From: NORP240 sp038134485
GTDB lineage: Bacteria > Pseudomonadota > Gammaproteobacteria > Pseudomonadales > Pseudohongiellaceae
Direction: 5' to 3'
DNA length: 64,000 nt
Assembly (NCBI GenBank): GCA_038134485.1
Contig: JAYPVG010000001.1
Location: 186,001-250,000, forward strand
The translations under genes were made by a program, and so were the position numbers. Of this stretch, positions 51,015-60,331 are shown piece after piece. The notes below the pieces were generated by a model, which saw nothing but the letters and a program-made list of their open reading frames with translations, searched no databases and was not told where the DNA came from. The stretch's first letter is position 1, and each line of letters opens with the position of its first letter.

Positions 51015-53132
51015 TTAATCCGGCAGGCTGAATACATACAGCGCATTGCCGTTGTCCGGATGCTGAATATCCGGGGCGATGACTCGTGGCACGGTGCGGG
51101 GGCTCGAACCTCCAAGAGCGGCAGTTACGCCAATATACTGTTTGCCGTCGACGGCGAAGACGATCGGGTGACCCTGAACAGAGGTACCGAGTCTCGCCTC
51201 CCATAGTACATCGCCGGTTTCGACGTCATGGGCTCTGAAATAACGATCCAGATCGCCGGCAAAAACCAGGTTGCCAGCGGTAGAGACCGTGCCGGTATGG
51301 TAAGAAGCCCGCTGTTCAAACTTCCAGACTTCTTCCAGAGTGTCCACGTTGTATGCGCCCAGCTTGCCCATGTTGCCATCGGACCCCGGCATTTCGAAAA
51401 AACGCCGAAGGGACGCCAGTCCGCCGCCACCTTCCACGAGCGCTACTTCCCTGGCGTTGTTCTCCAGGCAGGTCTGGCTAAGCGGTGCGATAATGGTGCC
51501 GCTGGGCTCATGATAGGTCATAGAGTGCCAGTCTTTGCCGCCCGTGCTGCTGGGGCATACCGGTATCCACTCATCCAGCTTGGCATTTTGGATATCTTCC
51601 CGATAGGTCACCAGTCCCGTGTCAGGATCGATGTGGGTAAAGGCGTTTTGGAACACGGTTTCCTTGAAACCAAGAAACTTACCGGTTACGCGATCGTTTT
51701 TCCACAGAATGCCATGCTTGCCTATCGACAAGACCAGCTTCTGGTCACCACGGTCTACCAGCATGCGCTCAAACACTTCGTCCAGGTCCAGGGCCTCCGC
51801 CGGCACGTGCTGGAAGAACCAGTCGAGTTCGCCCGTATCCACGTCCAGCGCAATGGTGGCGTTGGTGTACAGGCCTACGTCGTTGATTGACATGTGGCGG
51901 CTTGGCGGAGCCCAGGGCTTCTGCTGGGCAGTTCCCCAGTAGGTTCGCCGCAGTCCCGGGTCGTAGCTGCCGGTAATCCAGGTTTCTCCGCCGGCACGGA
52001 AAATATCGTCCAGCCCGCCCCAGGTATCGCCGCCCAACGGGTCGTCAGACTGGGCAATGGTGTTGAACTCCCACAGCCGCTCGCCGGTGTTGGCATCATG
52101 AGCGGTAACGTAACAGTTCTCCACGATGTACCGAGCGCATCCCGCCTGGCCCTGGATAATTTTGCCGTCGGCAATTATCGGGCCGCTGGAATTCACAAAG
52201 CCCTTGCTCACATCCGCCACCACGGTTTCCCAGACTTTCTCGCCCGTCCGCGCGTCAAGCGCTACCAGTCGCGAATCGGTGGTCGCCTGAATTACCTTGT
52301 CGTTGTAGATAGCAATATTGCGCATATCCTGACGGTTGGCAGGACCAGTATGGTGTTCCCAGATCAGCTCGCCCGACGCCGCATCAAGGGCCTGGATGAT
52401 ATTGCTCGGATTGATCAGGTAAATCACGCCGTTGTAAACGATCGGAGCGGGTTCAGAATCTCCGTCCTTCATGCTCCACACCCATTCGAGCTTCAGATCG
52501 GCCACGTTATCCCGGTTAATCTGATCCAGCGGGCTGTAGCTGTGGTTGAAATGGTTGCGCCGCATCATCGGCCAATCAGCCGGGTCCGGGATGGTCAGCA
52601 TGGCATCGGTTACCGGCACGAAATTTTCTACCGTACCCGGGATTACCAGCCCCTCGGGGGCCTCTGGCTGCTGGCGCTGCTGCGAAGCCGGGGCCGCGGA
52701 CTGCTCCGCAACGTAGGCGGCAATCTCGATAGTGGAAGCAGCCGTCAATTCGGTCTGACCGCGAATCATCCCATTGGTTGCCAGGATATGCGCGGTGATA
52801 CTGGCGTAATCCGCTTCACTCAGGTTTTCATTCCCGCCCGGGGGCATGTTGGCCTCTATATTGGCGATCAACGCACCGGCTGTCTGCGTGCCCCATTTGG
52901 CAAGAAAATCATCTCCGGACAGCAGCGGGCCCAGCGGCGAACCTTGCAGGCTGGCGCCATGGCAGGCCGCACAGTTGCTGCCGTAGAGCGCCGCCCCGGA
53001 TTCTGCCTGGGCCGCAGTATAGGTCCTTGGACCGGTATCGACTGCTATCTCGGATGGCTGCTCCGAGCAGGCCGCCAGGGCCAGTCCGGCAAGAACGGCC
53101 AGCGCAGCGAATGGGAATTTCTTGTTCGTCAT
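51015..53132 (-). CDS. Lipoprotein with N-terminal cytochrome c and PQQ beta-propeller (copy 2)
   Basis: 705 residues from ATG 53132 (GAGG upstream; TTG 53141 also possible). The lipobox is LAAC. Heme motif CAACH is near residue 53, followed by MPPGG and a propeller beginning DWPMMRRNHFNHSYSPLDQINRDNV. Long identical stretches with the downstream copy (FQHVPAEALDLDEVFER, GKHGILWK, YDPGLRRTYWGTAQQKPW) show a recent tandem duplication; the linker and heme domain have diverged more. Both share a GC-x6-C Cys pair. Upstream on the same strand is the CHRD gene, 12 bases from the start. Confidence 0.88.
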   Translation of the reverse strand: MTNKKFPFAALAVLAGLALAACSEQPSEIAVDTGPRTYTAAQAESGAALYGSNCAACHGASLQGSPLGPLLSGDDFLAKWGTQTAGALIANIEANMPPGGNENLSEADYASITAHILATNGMIRGQTELTAASTIEIAAYVAEQSAAPASQQRQQPEAPEGLVIPGTVENFVPVTDAMLTIPDPADWPMMRRNHFNHSYSPLDQINRDNVADLKLEWVWSMKDGDSEPAPIVYNGVIYLINPSNIIQALDAASGELIWEHHTGPANRQDMRNIAIYNDKVIQATTDSRLVALDARTGEKVWETVVADVSKGFVNSSGPIIADGKIIQGQAGCARYIVENCYVTAHDANTGERLWEFNTIAQSDDPLGGDTWGGLDDIFRAGGETWITGSYDPGLRRTYWGTAQQKPWAPPSRHMSINDVGLYTNATIALDVDTGELDWFFQHVPAEALDLDEVFERMLVDRGDQKLVLSIGKHGILWKNDRVTGKFLGFKETVFQNAFTHIDPDTGLVTYREDIQNAKLDEWIPVCPSSTGGKDWHSMTYHEPSGTIIAPLSQTCLENNAREVALVEGGGGLASLRRFFEMPGSDGNMGKLGAYNVDTLEEVWKFEQRASYHTGTVSTAGNLVFAGDLDRYFRAHDVETGDVLWEARLGTSVQGHPIVFAVDGKQYIGVTAALGGSSPRTVPRVIAPDIQHPDNGNALYVFSLPD

Positions 53133-53144
53133 TGAAATCAACCT

Positions 53145-53582
53145 CTACATGTCTCTTGGTAGCAGCCAGCCTCGCAGTTCGCCGCCAGGATTGTTCTCAC
53201 TGTGGATCACAACATACAGCTCCTCATTCTGCAGGGCCATCAGCTGTTCAGCGGACAGCTCGATACTGCCGCTTATTGCTCCGGTAGTTGCGGGAGTCAC
53301 TTCTATAGCCCCGATGGGAGGCCCGTTCATAGCCTTGGGTGCATTATGGACATGGGCAGCGGTAGCTGTCGAACTCATGCCCTCGTAGGTACCTGTGATG
53401 CTGAGCGTTGAGCCGTTCAGGGTGGCAAGAACCTCCCCAACGCCGGTGATGGTGCGATAGGTCTGCGGCGTGACCGGAACCTCGGAGAGTCTGGCGCGAA
53501 ACATGCCGGACTGCGCATGAGCCAGGGTAGCCAGAGTCAAACCGGCGGCCAGCAGAGCTGAAAACAAACGTGGGATTTTCAT
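53145..53582 (-). CDS. Secreted CHRD-domain protein
   Basis: 145 residues with signal peptide (ending AHAQ). The CHRD domain is recognised by the pattern ALTG/GTYEGMSSTATAAHVHNAPKAMNGPP and the ending NNPGGELRGWL. The domain was first described in chordin and is common in secreted bacterial proteins; its role here is unknown. It is first of a possible three-gene run with the two PQQ-cytochrome genes downstream. Confidence 0.88.
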   Translation of the reverse strand: MKIPRLFSALLAAGLTLATLAHAQSGMFRARLSEVPVTPQTYRTITGVGEVLATLNGSTLSITGTYEGMSSTATAAHVHNAPKAMNGPPIGAIEVTPATTGAISGSIELSAEQLMALQNEELYVVIHSENNPGGELRGWLLPRDM

Positions 53583-53681
53583 TGGTAATCTCTAGTTGAG
53601 GATTTACAGAAAGTTATCGAACCATTATACGCAATGTAGGCAATTAGCCAATCTTGATGCGCGCCAGTGAATTCGCTGGCT

Positions 53682-53981
53682 TCAGGGGTCCGCGACCCCC
53701 GAGTCAGCGATTCCCGGGCCCGGCTTGCCCACCTGCGCGGTATCAAATCCCCGGTGGCTGCCGTCGCAAAAGGGCTGATTATTGGTGTGCTTGCACTGGC
53801 ACAGGTAGGCCTCGCCGTCTTCGGGTGCAGTAAAGCGCCGGGGCCTGAACCCGGTGCCAGCATGACTGCCATCGCAATAAGGCTGGATTGAAGAGCGCCC
53901 GCAGGAGCAGAAAAAATAATTCCGGTTCTTTTCCAGTGTGACCTTGATCGGCGCATTGGCGGCAATAATCGGCTTGTCCAT
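53682..53981 (-). CDS. CDGSH iron-sulfur protein (two CDGSH motifs)
   Basis: 99 residues from ATG 53981, with AGGAGG about ten bases upstream. Two complete metal-binding motifs are present, CSCGRSSIQPYCDGSH and CQCKHTNNQPFCDGSH, each able to bind a [2Fe-2S] cluster with three Cys and one His, as in tandem-CDGSH bacterial proteins. No signal peptide, so cytoplasmic. Likely an electron-transfer or redox-sensing protein. It lies 20 bases after the esterase gene on the same strand. Confidence 0.9.
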   Translation of the reverse strand: MDKPIIAANAPIKVTLEKNRNYFFCSCGRSSIQPYCDGSHAGTGFRPRRFTAPEDGEAYLCQCKHTNNQPFCDGSHRGFDTAQVGKPGPGIADSGVADP

Positions 53982-54001
53982 ACTCGGCTTGCCTCCTCCT
54001 G

Positions 54002-55642
54002 TCACTGACAGGTGAAATTTTCCGCGACCCAGTTAGCGGGGTTGTTTTCACCCCCGGCTGGACCGCGATAGCGGGCGCGCTGAGGATAGGGGCACAGCAG
54101 GCGCTCGTTATCTATCTGTCCTCCACTGCTGTGGGTTGCGATGATCGAGTCGGGCGCTGTCCCGTTTTCTACCCAGTCTACCAGCGCCGTCAGCTTGTCC
54201 CATGTGTTTGGTCCGCGACCTCCGGAACAATGACCCATCCCGGGTGCAAGAAACAGGCGGGCGTTATCTCCCGCCTCCGCAAAACTGCCGCTGAAGGTCG
54301 TATCGACCATGTCCGAAAAGTAGCCCACTGTTGCTTCCGCGACCGAAAGTGCGTCTGTCAGGCCATGGTAAACGATCAACTTGCCATTACGCTGCTTCAG
54401 GAAACTGCTGAGGTCCGGATCAGTTGCGTCCATGATGGCACTCATCAGCTGCGCGTTGCCGGCAGTAAACTCGTCTATGGTGAAGTCCATCCAGTGATAT
54501 TCGGGGTTCATGCCGGTCCTGCGTGGTTGATAATTGGTGTCGTTGAGAACCGGAATGGCGACGCCGGGATCCTGTTCAAAAAACAGGTAGTTCACATGAT
54601 CACCGGCTGGACCCCGGAGCATGCCCGGCAGGTTGTTGTTATGGGCGCCGGGCACGAACAGTCCGACCCAGTCCGGTTCCGATCCGACCATTTTCCCGGG
54701 ATAAATTACGGTTCCGGTGCTGTCAGAGGGGCCGGTGTAGAAGTCGCTGATAGTCTGAATTTGCTGGTCGGTAAAACAGCTGTCGCTGCTGCCATCAGCG
54801 GGGCAACGACTGTCAGCCAGATCGACCGCGGGATCGAAATTGCAGCTGAAAGGATCATCGATGACGCCGTCTCTAATACCGTCACCGGCATCGCATTTAT
54901 TCAGGACTGCATCGTTGAGCATTTCCACCAGCCGCACGCTGTCGCGACTGCCATCTCCATTGGTATCAACCGCCAGGTTGCCGGCCATGTCGTTCTTGAA
55001 CATTTGTTGTAAATGCCAGACCCCCGCGGCATTCATGGCCTGGTAGAAATTCACCGGTGCGCCGGCCACGATACCGTCGAAGTCATTTGGATAGCGTTGG
55101 GCTTCCATCAAACCCTGCCGCCCGCCGGTGGAGCAGCCTTCAAAGTAGGAATACTCCGGACCCCGGTTGTAGTAGGCGTCCACCAGAGCTTTACCGGCCA
55201 TAACGGTGAGGTGGACGGCCCGGTAGCCGAAGTCGATTTCGGATTGTCTGTTGTTGAAGCCAAAGGAGGATCCGGGCTCGGTTCCGGTGTCATGCCCGGT
55301 GTTGCTGTTGGCCACGGCATAGCCCTCGGCAACCCGATGGTCAGCCAGATCCAGATCGCCGTCCTTTCCGCCATCGCCCCATTGCAGGAATCGACCATTC
55401 CAGCGTTCGGGCAGCGGTAACTGTGCATGGTAGTGGATGGCAGGGTAGATGATCCCTCGCACGTAACAGTAAGGGGTACCGTCGGCTGTTGAGCGGATTC
55501 CGGCAGAGGTCAGGGTAAGGTTGCGAGTGTCCAGCAAGCCTTCACAGGTCGCGGTCTGCTGATCGGAGGCCGACTGGGCGCTGGCCACATTGCCGAGCAG
55601 CACAGCGACAGAGGTAACTAGGGGAATCAGGGCTAATTTCAT
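54002..55642 (-). CDS. Tannase/feruloyl-esterase family secreted hydrolase
   Basis: 546 residues from ATG 55642 with signal peptide (ending ASAQ); an upstream ATG at 55672 and a much longer open frame to 56212 lack a convincing leader. The alpha/beta-hydrolase nucleophile is in FEGCSTGGRQGLMEAQRYP near residue 167, the calcium-loop region has several Cys-Asp patterns, and APGMGHCSGG near the end holds the catalytic His with its Cys neighbour, as in this family. It should cleave esters of aromatic acids in the periplasm or outside. Divergent from the formylglutathione hydrolase gene. Confidence 0.9.
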   Translation of the reverse strand: MKLALIPLVTSVAVLLGNVASAQSASDQQTATCEGLLDTRNLTLTSAGIRSTADGTPYCYVRGIIYPAIHYHAQLPLPERWNGRFLQWGDGGKDGDLDLADHRVAEGYAVANSNTGHDTGTEPGSSFGFNNRQSEIDFGYRAVHLTVMAGKALVDAYYNRGPEYSYFEGCSTGGRQGLMEAQRYPNDFDGIVAGAPVNFYQAMNAAGVWHLQQMFKNDMAGNLAVDTNGDGSRDSVRLVEMLNDAVLNKCDAGDGIRDGVIDDPFSCNFDPAVDLADSRCPADGSSDSCFTDQQIQTISDFYTGPSDSTGTVIYPGKMVGSEPDWVGLFVPGAHNNNLPGMLRGPAGDHVNYLFFEQDPGVAIPVLNDTNYQPRRTGMNPEYHWMDFTIDEFTAGNAQLMSAIMDATDPDLSSFLKQRNGKLIVYHGLTDALSVAEATVGYFSDMVDTTFSGSFAEAGDNARLFLAPGMGHCSGGRGPNTWDKLTALVDWVENGTAPDSIIATHSSGGQIDNERLLCPYPQRARYRGPAGGENNPANWVAENFTCQ

Positions 55643-55864
55643 GACAGTCTCATAATTGTTGTGGTTTTTCATTGCGCGCTCGTTGACTGCGTGGGTTGAG
55701 CGGATAATTTCGCGCTGTCGAGGACAGCATTGCGCATTTAGCCATAGCCTGCGATTGCCGTCCAATAGGGTCTTTGGTAATTGTGCGATAGACTGGCCCA
55801 GAATTGAAAGGGTTAGCATGATCATGGCACCAGTCATTGTGCTGGGGCTAAGCCGGAGGATGGC

Positions 55865-56710
55865 ATGGAACGACTGGCAAGAAATTATTGCTTTAGTGGT
55901 GAGCAGCTGCGTTTTTCTCACCCCTCGCGGGCTCTTGACTGCAGCATGAGTTTCTCTGTTTTCCTGCCGCCGCTGGAACCGCGGCAAAAAGCGCCAGTGC
56001 TTTACTGGCTGTCGGGGCTGACCTGCACGGATGAGAATTTCGTACAGAAAGCCGCAGCGCAGCGAGTCGCGGCCGAGCTGGGCATCATCCTGGTTGCACC
56101 CGATACCAGCCCCCGCGGCGCGGCGGTGGCGGACGATCCGGAGGGAGCCTACGATCTGGGCCACGGTGCCGGTTTCTACCTGAATGCTACCCGGCCACCT
56201 TGGGACAGCCATTACCGCATGTATGATTACGTAGTCAGCGAGCTACCGCAGCTTGTCGAACAGAGTTTTCCGGTGCGCGAGGATGTCAGATCGATTTCCG
56301 GGCACTCCATGGGTGGCCACGGTGCCCTGACAATCGCGCTGAAAAACCCGGCTCGTTTCCGTTCAGTGTCGGCTTTTGCACCGATCTGCTCGCCAACCCG
56401 CTGTCCATGGGGAAAGAAGGCGTTCAGCAATTACCTTGGCGACGATGAGAGTACCTGGGACAGCTACGATGCGTCCTTGCTGATCGGCAAAGCGTCACGA
56501 CAAATCCCGATGCTGATCGACCAGGGTGAGGCCGATCAGTTTCTTGAGCAACAGTTGCATCCCCATCTATTGCTGGAGGCCGCGCAGACTTGTGGCTATG
56601 ACGTGATCTATCGGCTCCGATCCGGGTATGACCACAGTTACTTCTACATTGCCAGTTTCATCGAAGAACATTTGCGATTTCACGGTGAATATCTGCGTGA
56701 ATCACTCTAA
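55865..56710 (+). CDS. fghA: S-formylglutathione hydrolase
   Basis: 281 residues, normal length. It is an esterase D-type alpha/beta hydrolase with WLSGLTCTDENF, APDTSPRGA, the nucleophile GHSMGGHGAL near 147-156, and HSYFYIASFIEEH with the catalytic His. The family releases formate from S-formylglutathione in formaldehyde detoxification. The partner glutathione-dependent formaldehyde dehydrogenase is not in the window. GGAGG precedes the ATG. Confidence 0.94.
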   Translation: MERLARNYCFSGEQLRFSHPSRALDCSMSFSVFLPPLEPRQKAPVLYWLSGLTCTDENFVQKAAAQRVAAELGIILVAPDTSPRGAAVADDPEGAYDLGHGAGFYLNATRPPWDSHYRMYDYVVSELPQLVEQSFPVREDVRSISGHSMGGHGALTIALKNPARFRSVSAFAPICSPTRCPWGKKAFSNYLGDDESTWDSYDASLLIGKASRQIPMLIDQGEADQFLEQQLHPHLLLEAAQTCGYDVIYRLRSGYDHSYFYIASFIEEHLRFHGEYLRESL

Positions 56711-56766
56711 AATGACGCGACTCATCGCCATTCAGCGCGAGCTATCAGCCACGAGGGCCATTCAAA

Positions 56767-58065
56767 ATGAATAACAAGATTCTTTCAATTTTCCTGATGA
56801 CGGCAACTTATTTGTACGTTGCCTTTGCTGTTGCCGACGACCACCTGCCGATGGTGGCGCCTGAAGAAGTGGGTTTTTCATCGGAGCAGCTAAATAAGAT
56901 AGAAAGCTATTTTGCCGGCAGGGTTGAGCGAGGTGAGATTGCCGGCATCGTTACCCTGGTGGCGCGCCAGGGCAAGATCGCTCATTTCAGCGCCGTTGGA
57001 TACCAGGACGCCGAGCGGCGCATACCCATGGCCACTGACACCATTTTCCGCATTTACTCGATGACCAAGCCGATCGCCACCACCGCACTGATGCAGCTCT
57101 ACCAGGACGGTCTGTTCCAGATGAACGATCCGCTTTCCAAGTTTATTCCCGAGTTTGCGAATTTGCGGGTTCTGCTTGACCCCAATGGACCGCTCGACGA
57201 GACCGTTGCCATGGAGCGCGAGCCCACGGTGCAGGATATCCTGCGACATACCGCCGGATTCTCCCACTGTCTGGGCAATAGTGAATACGACCGCGAGTGT
57301 ATCGGTCTCGGCCTCTTCAGCCCGGAAACCTCGCTGGCTGAAATGATGACTGCGCTGTCGCGCATTCCGCTGATGAATCAGCCGGGCTCCCAGTACCGCT
57401 ACAGTGTCGGCCCCGACGTGGCACTGCGCCTGGTAGAGGTCATTTCGGGTATGCCGGCGGATGACTATCTCGAAGAGCGGATTTTTGCCCCCCTTGGGAT
57501 GGCGGAAACCGGCTACTGGGTCGACTCCGATCGGGCCCGGCGGTTAACGCCGATTCACTGGATGAGGGACGGAGAACTGGTACCCATCGATGAGGAGCAC
57601 GGTCGGCCACAGGGAGGTGTGCTGGCGGAACCCTGGTCAGCCAACAGCTATACCTTCGACCATGAATACAAGGGCGGCAGCCTGGGACTGTTGTCCACTG
57701 CGGAAGATTACTGGCGTTTTGCACAGGCCATGCTGAATGGTGGACAACTGGACGGCCAGCGCATTATCGGCTCCGGTACCGTCAATTTCATGGCCAGGAA
57801 TCATCTAACTCCGCAGCAACGTCAGACCTTCAGCCCGGCGCTGGGATTTGGCCTCGGCTTTGCTACCATCGAGGACCCTGCCGGTGCCGGCTATCCCTCC
57901 AATGAAGGTAATTTTTACTGGGCTGGTGCGGCGGCCACGAACTTCTGGATTGATCCGACGGAAGAAATTGTCGTGGTCGCGATGACCCAGCATATGGGGG
58001 TCGGTGGAACCGGAGCGCTGCGCGGCGAACTGAGCGCACTGGTCTACGGTGCTCTGCTCGATTAA
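56767..58065 (+). CDS. Secreted serine hydrolase, paralog of the gene at 6496
   Basis: 432 residues with signal peptide (ending FAVA). Ser-x-x-Lys motif SMTK near residue 98, Tyr motif YSV near residue 218 and HTAGFSH between them. It shares with the 6496 product the blocks DTIFRI-SMTKP, YLEERIFAPLGMAETGY and an Asp-rich final segment (NFWIDPTEEIVVVAMTQ). Esterase or peptidase activity is likely; no sign of a true beta-lactamase. Precedes the DLQGVW-family gene by 25 bases, so probably an operon. Confidence 0.9.
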   Translation: MNNKILSIFLMTATYLYVAFAVADDHLPMVAPEEVGFSSEQLNKIESYFAGRVERGEIAGIVTLVARQGKIAHFSAVGYQDAERRIPMATDTIFRIYSMTKPIATTALMQLYQDGLFQMNDPLSKFIPEFANLRVLLDPNGPLDETVAMEREPTVQDILRHTAGFSHCLGNSEYDRECIGLGLFSPETSLAEMMTALSRIPLMNQPGSQYRYSVGPDVALRLVEVISGMPADDYLEERIFAPLGMAETGYWVDSDRARRLTPIHWMRDGELVPIDEEHGRPQGGVLAEPWSANSYTFDHEYKGGSLGLLSTAEDYWRFAQAMLNGGQLDGQRIIGSGTVNFMARNHLTPQQRQTFSPALGFGLGFATIEDPAGAGYPSNEGNFYWAGAAATNFWIDPTEEIVVVAMTQHMGVGGTGALRGELSALVYGALLD

Positions 58066-58090
58066 ACCGAATTAGCTCTGGCATGGGTTG

Positions 58091-59062
58091 ATGGCACCGC
58101 GATCGATAATCTTCTGCTTGGTACTCGGCCTGCCGCCTGTTCTCGGGCTGGCGGCCGAGGAATTCCAGGTTCCGCGCACCGAATGGGGTATGCCAGATTT
58201 GCAGGGCGTCTGGAACTTCTCTTCCAATACACCGATGTTGCGGCCGTCCCGTTATGGCGAACGGCAGTTTCTAAGCGATGAGGAAGTCGCAGAACTGGAG
58301 GCCAGACTGCTGGCTCAGGATGCGGCCGGCGATGCCGCCATTCCCGTATCAGGGGTCGATGAGGCCTACAATGATTTCTGGATAGAGAGTGCCGGCCTGG
58401 GAGAAGCCAGGCTGACCTCCCATGTGATTTATCCGGAGAACGGCCAGCTACCGCCGCTGCAACCCGACGCCGTCGTCGCGACTGCGGGTCGCGCGCCGTT
58501 GCGGCCGGTTCGGGCAGCTCTCGGGATTCTGTTTGCAACCGACGGCCCGGAAGACCGCCCGCTATCCGACCGCTGCCTGATCGGCTTCAATGCCGGGCCG
58601 CCGGTCACGCCGAGTTTTTACAATAACAACCTGCAAATTATTCAGAATCGTAACCACGTGGTTATCGTGACAGAAATGATCCATGATGCCCGTATCGTGC
58701 CGCTTGACGGACAGCCGTTTCCCCCACCTGGGCTGGAGTTCTGGACCGGAGATTCCAGGGGCTACTGGGAAGGCGATACGCTGGTAGTGGAGACGCGCAA
58801 TTTCAACGGTCTGACCAATTCCTTTGCCGGCGTCGGTTCCTCCAGGGAGAAACACCTGATCGAGAAATTTACCCGGGTTGCAGGTGACCGTGTCGACTAT
58901 GAATTCACCATCGATGATCCTGCGACATTTAGCGACAGGGTCGTCGGCCTGATTCCTATGTACAAAGTGGCAGGGCAGATTTATGAGTACGCCTGCCATG
59001 AGGGTAACTACGGTATGGAAAATATTCTGCGCGGGGCGCGGGTTGAGGAGCAGAACAGGTAA
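58091..59062 (+). CDS. Secreted DLQGVW-family protein of unknown function (copy 2)
   Basis: 323 residues from ATG 58091 (TTG 58088 possible) with signal peptide (ending GLAAE). It shares with the 33529 product the blocks MPDLQGVWNFSSNTP, WTGDSRGYWEGDTLVVET and YEYACHEGNYGMENIL; Asp, Trp and the single Cys-His pair are kept. Fold and activity are unknown. It follows a serine hydrolase gene on the same strand after 25 bases and ends next to an amidohydrolase on the other strand, which suggests that the family belongs to a hydrolysis or catabolic context. Confidence 0.75.
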   Translation: MAPRSIIFCLVLGLPPVLGLAAEEFQVPRTEWGMPDLQGVWNFSSNTPMLRPSRYGERQFLSDEEVAELEARLLAQDAAGDAAIPVSGVDEAYNDFWIESAGLGEARLTSHVIYPENGQLPPLQPDAVVATAGRAPLRPVRAALGILFATDGPEDRPLSDRCLIGFNAGPPVTPSFYNNNLQIIQNRNHVVIVTEMIHDARIVPLDGQPFPPPGLEFWTGDSRGYWEGDTLVVETRNFNGLTNSFAGVGSSREKHLIEKFTRVAGDRVDYEFTIDDPATFSDRVVGLIPMYKVAGQIYEYACHEGNYGMENILRGARVEEQNR

Positions 59063-59077
59063 TTTACTGTGTTCCTG

Positions 59078-60262
59078 TCAAACCCGCGGGACCCGCTGAC
59101 CGGCCAGAATCGTTTCATAGGGAAACAGACGCTGCGGCCCTACCCGGACATTCTCGTAGTTGTCGACAAACTCAAAACTTCCCTGCCGTAATTCCAGGAT
59201 GGCGATGTCTGCAGGCGCGCCGACGTTTAAGGTGCCCTTGTCCCGCAGGAATGGGAAGATGCGCGCGGCGTTGAAGGAGCCGCTGGCAACCACATCCACG
59301 AGCCCCATGCCGCCGAAATTCAGAAACTTGGACATGATGTTGGGGAAGTCGACAACACCCGGGACGCTGCGGCTGGTGGAAAAACCGTCGGTTGACACGG
59401 TATCCGGCCAGAATCCGGCAGCCATGATGTCATCAAAGGTATCCCAGCGCAGGTGATCAATGCGGCCGTTGGCGACATCGAACCAGATACCCCGCCGGCG
59501 GGCGGCCAGAATCTCGGGGTAAATGGCACCCTCGGCGTCGACTATTGCGTTCGGCGGAGGGGCGAACATGTGGGTAACGATATCCCCGGGCTTCAACAAC
59601 CGGATCAATTCGCCCATGGGCGTTTCCGACTGACCCATATGGATCATCACCGGCAAATTGAAGTAGGACGCGACTTCCTGAGCTCGCCGCAGCACCTCCC
59701 GATCGTTGGCCGTCACGCCGGCTGTCAGGCGAGCTTTGACGCCGACGACATAATCAAGATTGCGCGCAATTGCCGCCCTGGCCGCCTCGACATTGGCCAG
59801 CGACATGTCGGCGGTGTCACCTTCGCCGATCACGCCCTGGCGGCCGATATTGATCAATATCCGGGCAGGCTGCGGTGCCGAGCGTGCCACAGCTATTATC
59901 TCATCGATATTGTCGGCTCCGGCCGACCCGGCATCGACCCAGCCGGTCACCCCATCGGAGAGGCAGATATGCGGACCCTGCGAGTCGCGCGCGTAGTGAC
60001 CGTGAATATCCAGCAGCCCTGGCATCACCAGCCTGCCTGACGCATCGATTTCCTGGGCCGCGGTGGCTGAAATATTCGCAGCTACGGCCGCGATGCGACC
60101 ATCCTGAACTGCCACATCGGCAACCAGGTCCCTGCGCAGGGAAGGGTCGATAACCCGGCCTCCGCGAACGATCAGGTCATAGCGGCCGGTTTGTGCGAAT
60201 GCCTTTTGGCTCAAAAGGCTTAAATAAATACTCGAGTGAAGAAACTGACGACGATTTAGCAT
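59078..60262 (-). CDS. Exported amidohydrolase-family enzyme
   Basis: 394 residues. The start MLNRRQFLHSS looks like a Tat signal. The metal-dependent hydrolase core has DIHGH (His-x-His near residue 80), the VVGVKARL segment with a possible carboxylated Lys, MIHMGQ and the late DISTDGFS with Asp. The YDLIVRGGRVIDPSLRRD start is the composite-domain strand of dihydroorotase/D-aminoacylase-like enzymes. Export of such enzymes is uncommon but known. Substrate not assignable. It follows the VOC gene on the same strand after 69 bases. Confidence 0.87.
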   Translation of the reverse strand: MLNRRQFLHSSIYLSLLSQKAFAQTGRYDLIVRGGRVIDPSLRRDLVADVAVQDGRIAAVAANISATAAQEIDASGRLVMPGLLDIHGHYARDSQGPHICLSDGVTGWVDAGSAGADNIDEIIAVARSAPQPARILINIGRQGVIGEGDTADMSLANVEAARAAIARNLDYVVGVKARLTAGVTANDREVLRRAQEVASYFNLPVMIHMGQSETPMGELIRLLKPGDIVTHMFAPPPNAIVDAEGAIYPEILAARRRGIWFDVANGRIDHLRWDTFDDIMAAGFWPDTVSTDGFSTSRSVPGVVDFPNIMSKFLNFGGMGLVDVVASGSFNAARIFPFLRDKGTLNVGAPADIAILELRQGSFEFVDNYENVRVGPQRLFPYETILAGQRVPRV

Positions 60263-60331
60263 GGCTCTGGTTTCCTGCTCCGGCCCACCTGAACGAGACA
60301 GTCCACGGTGGCGTTATGAGTGGTGAATGAT

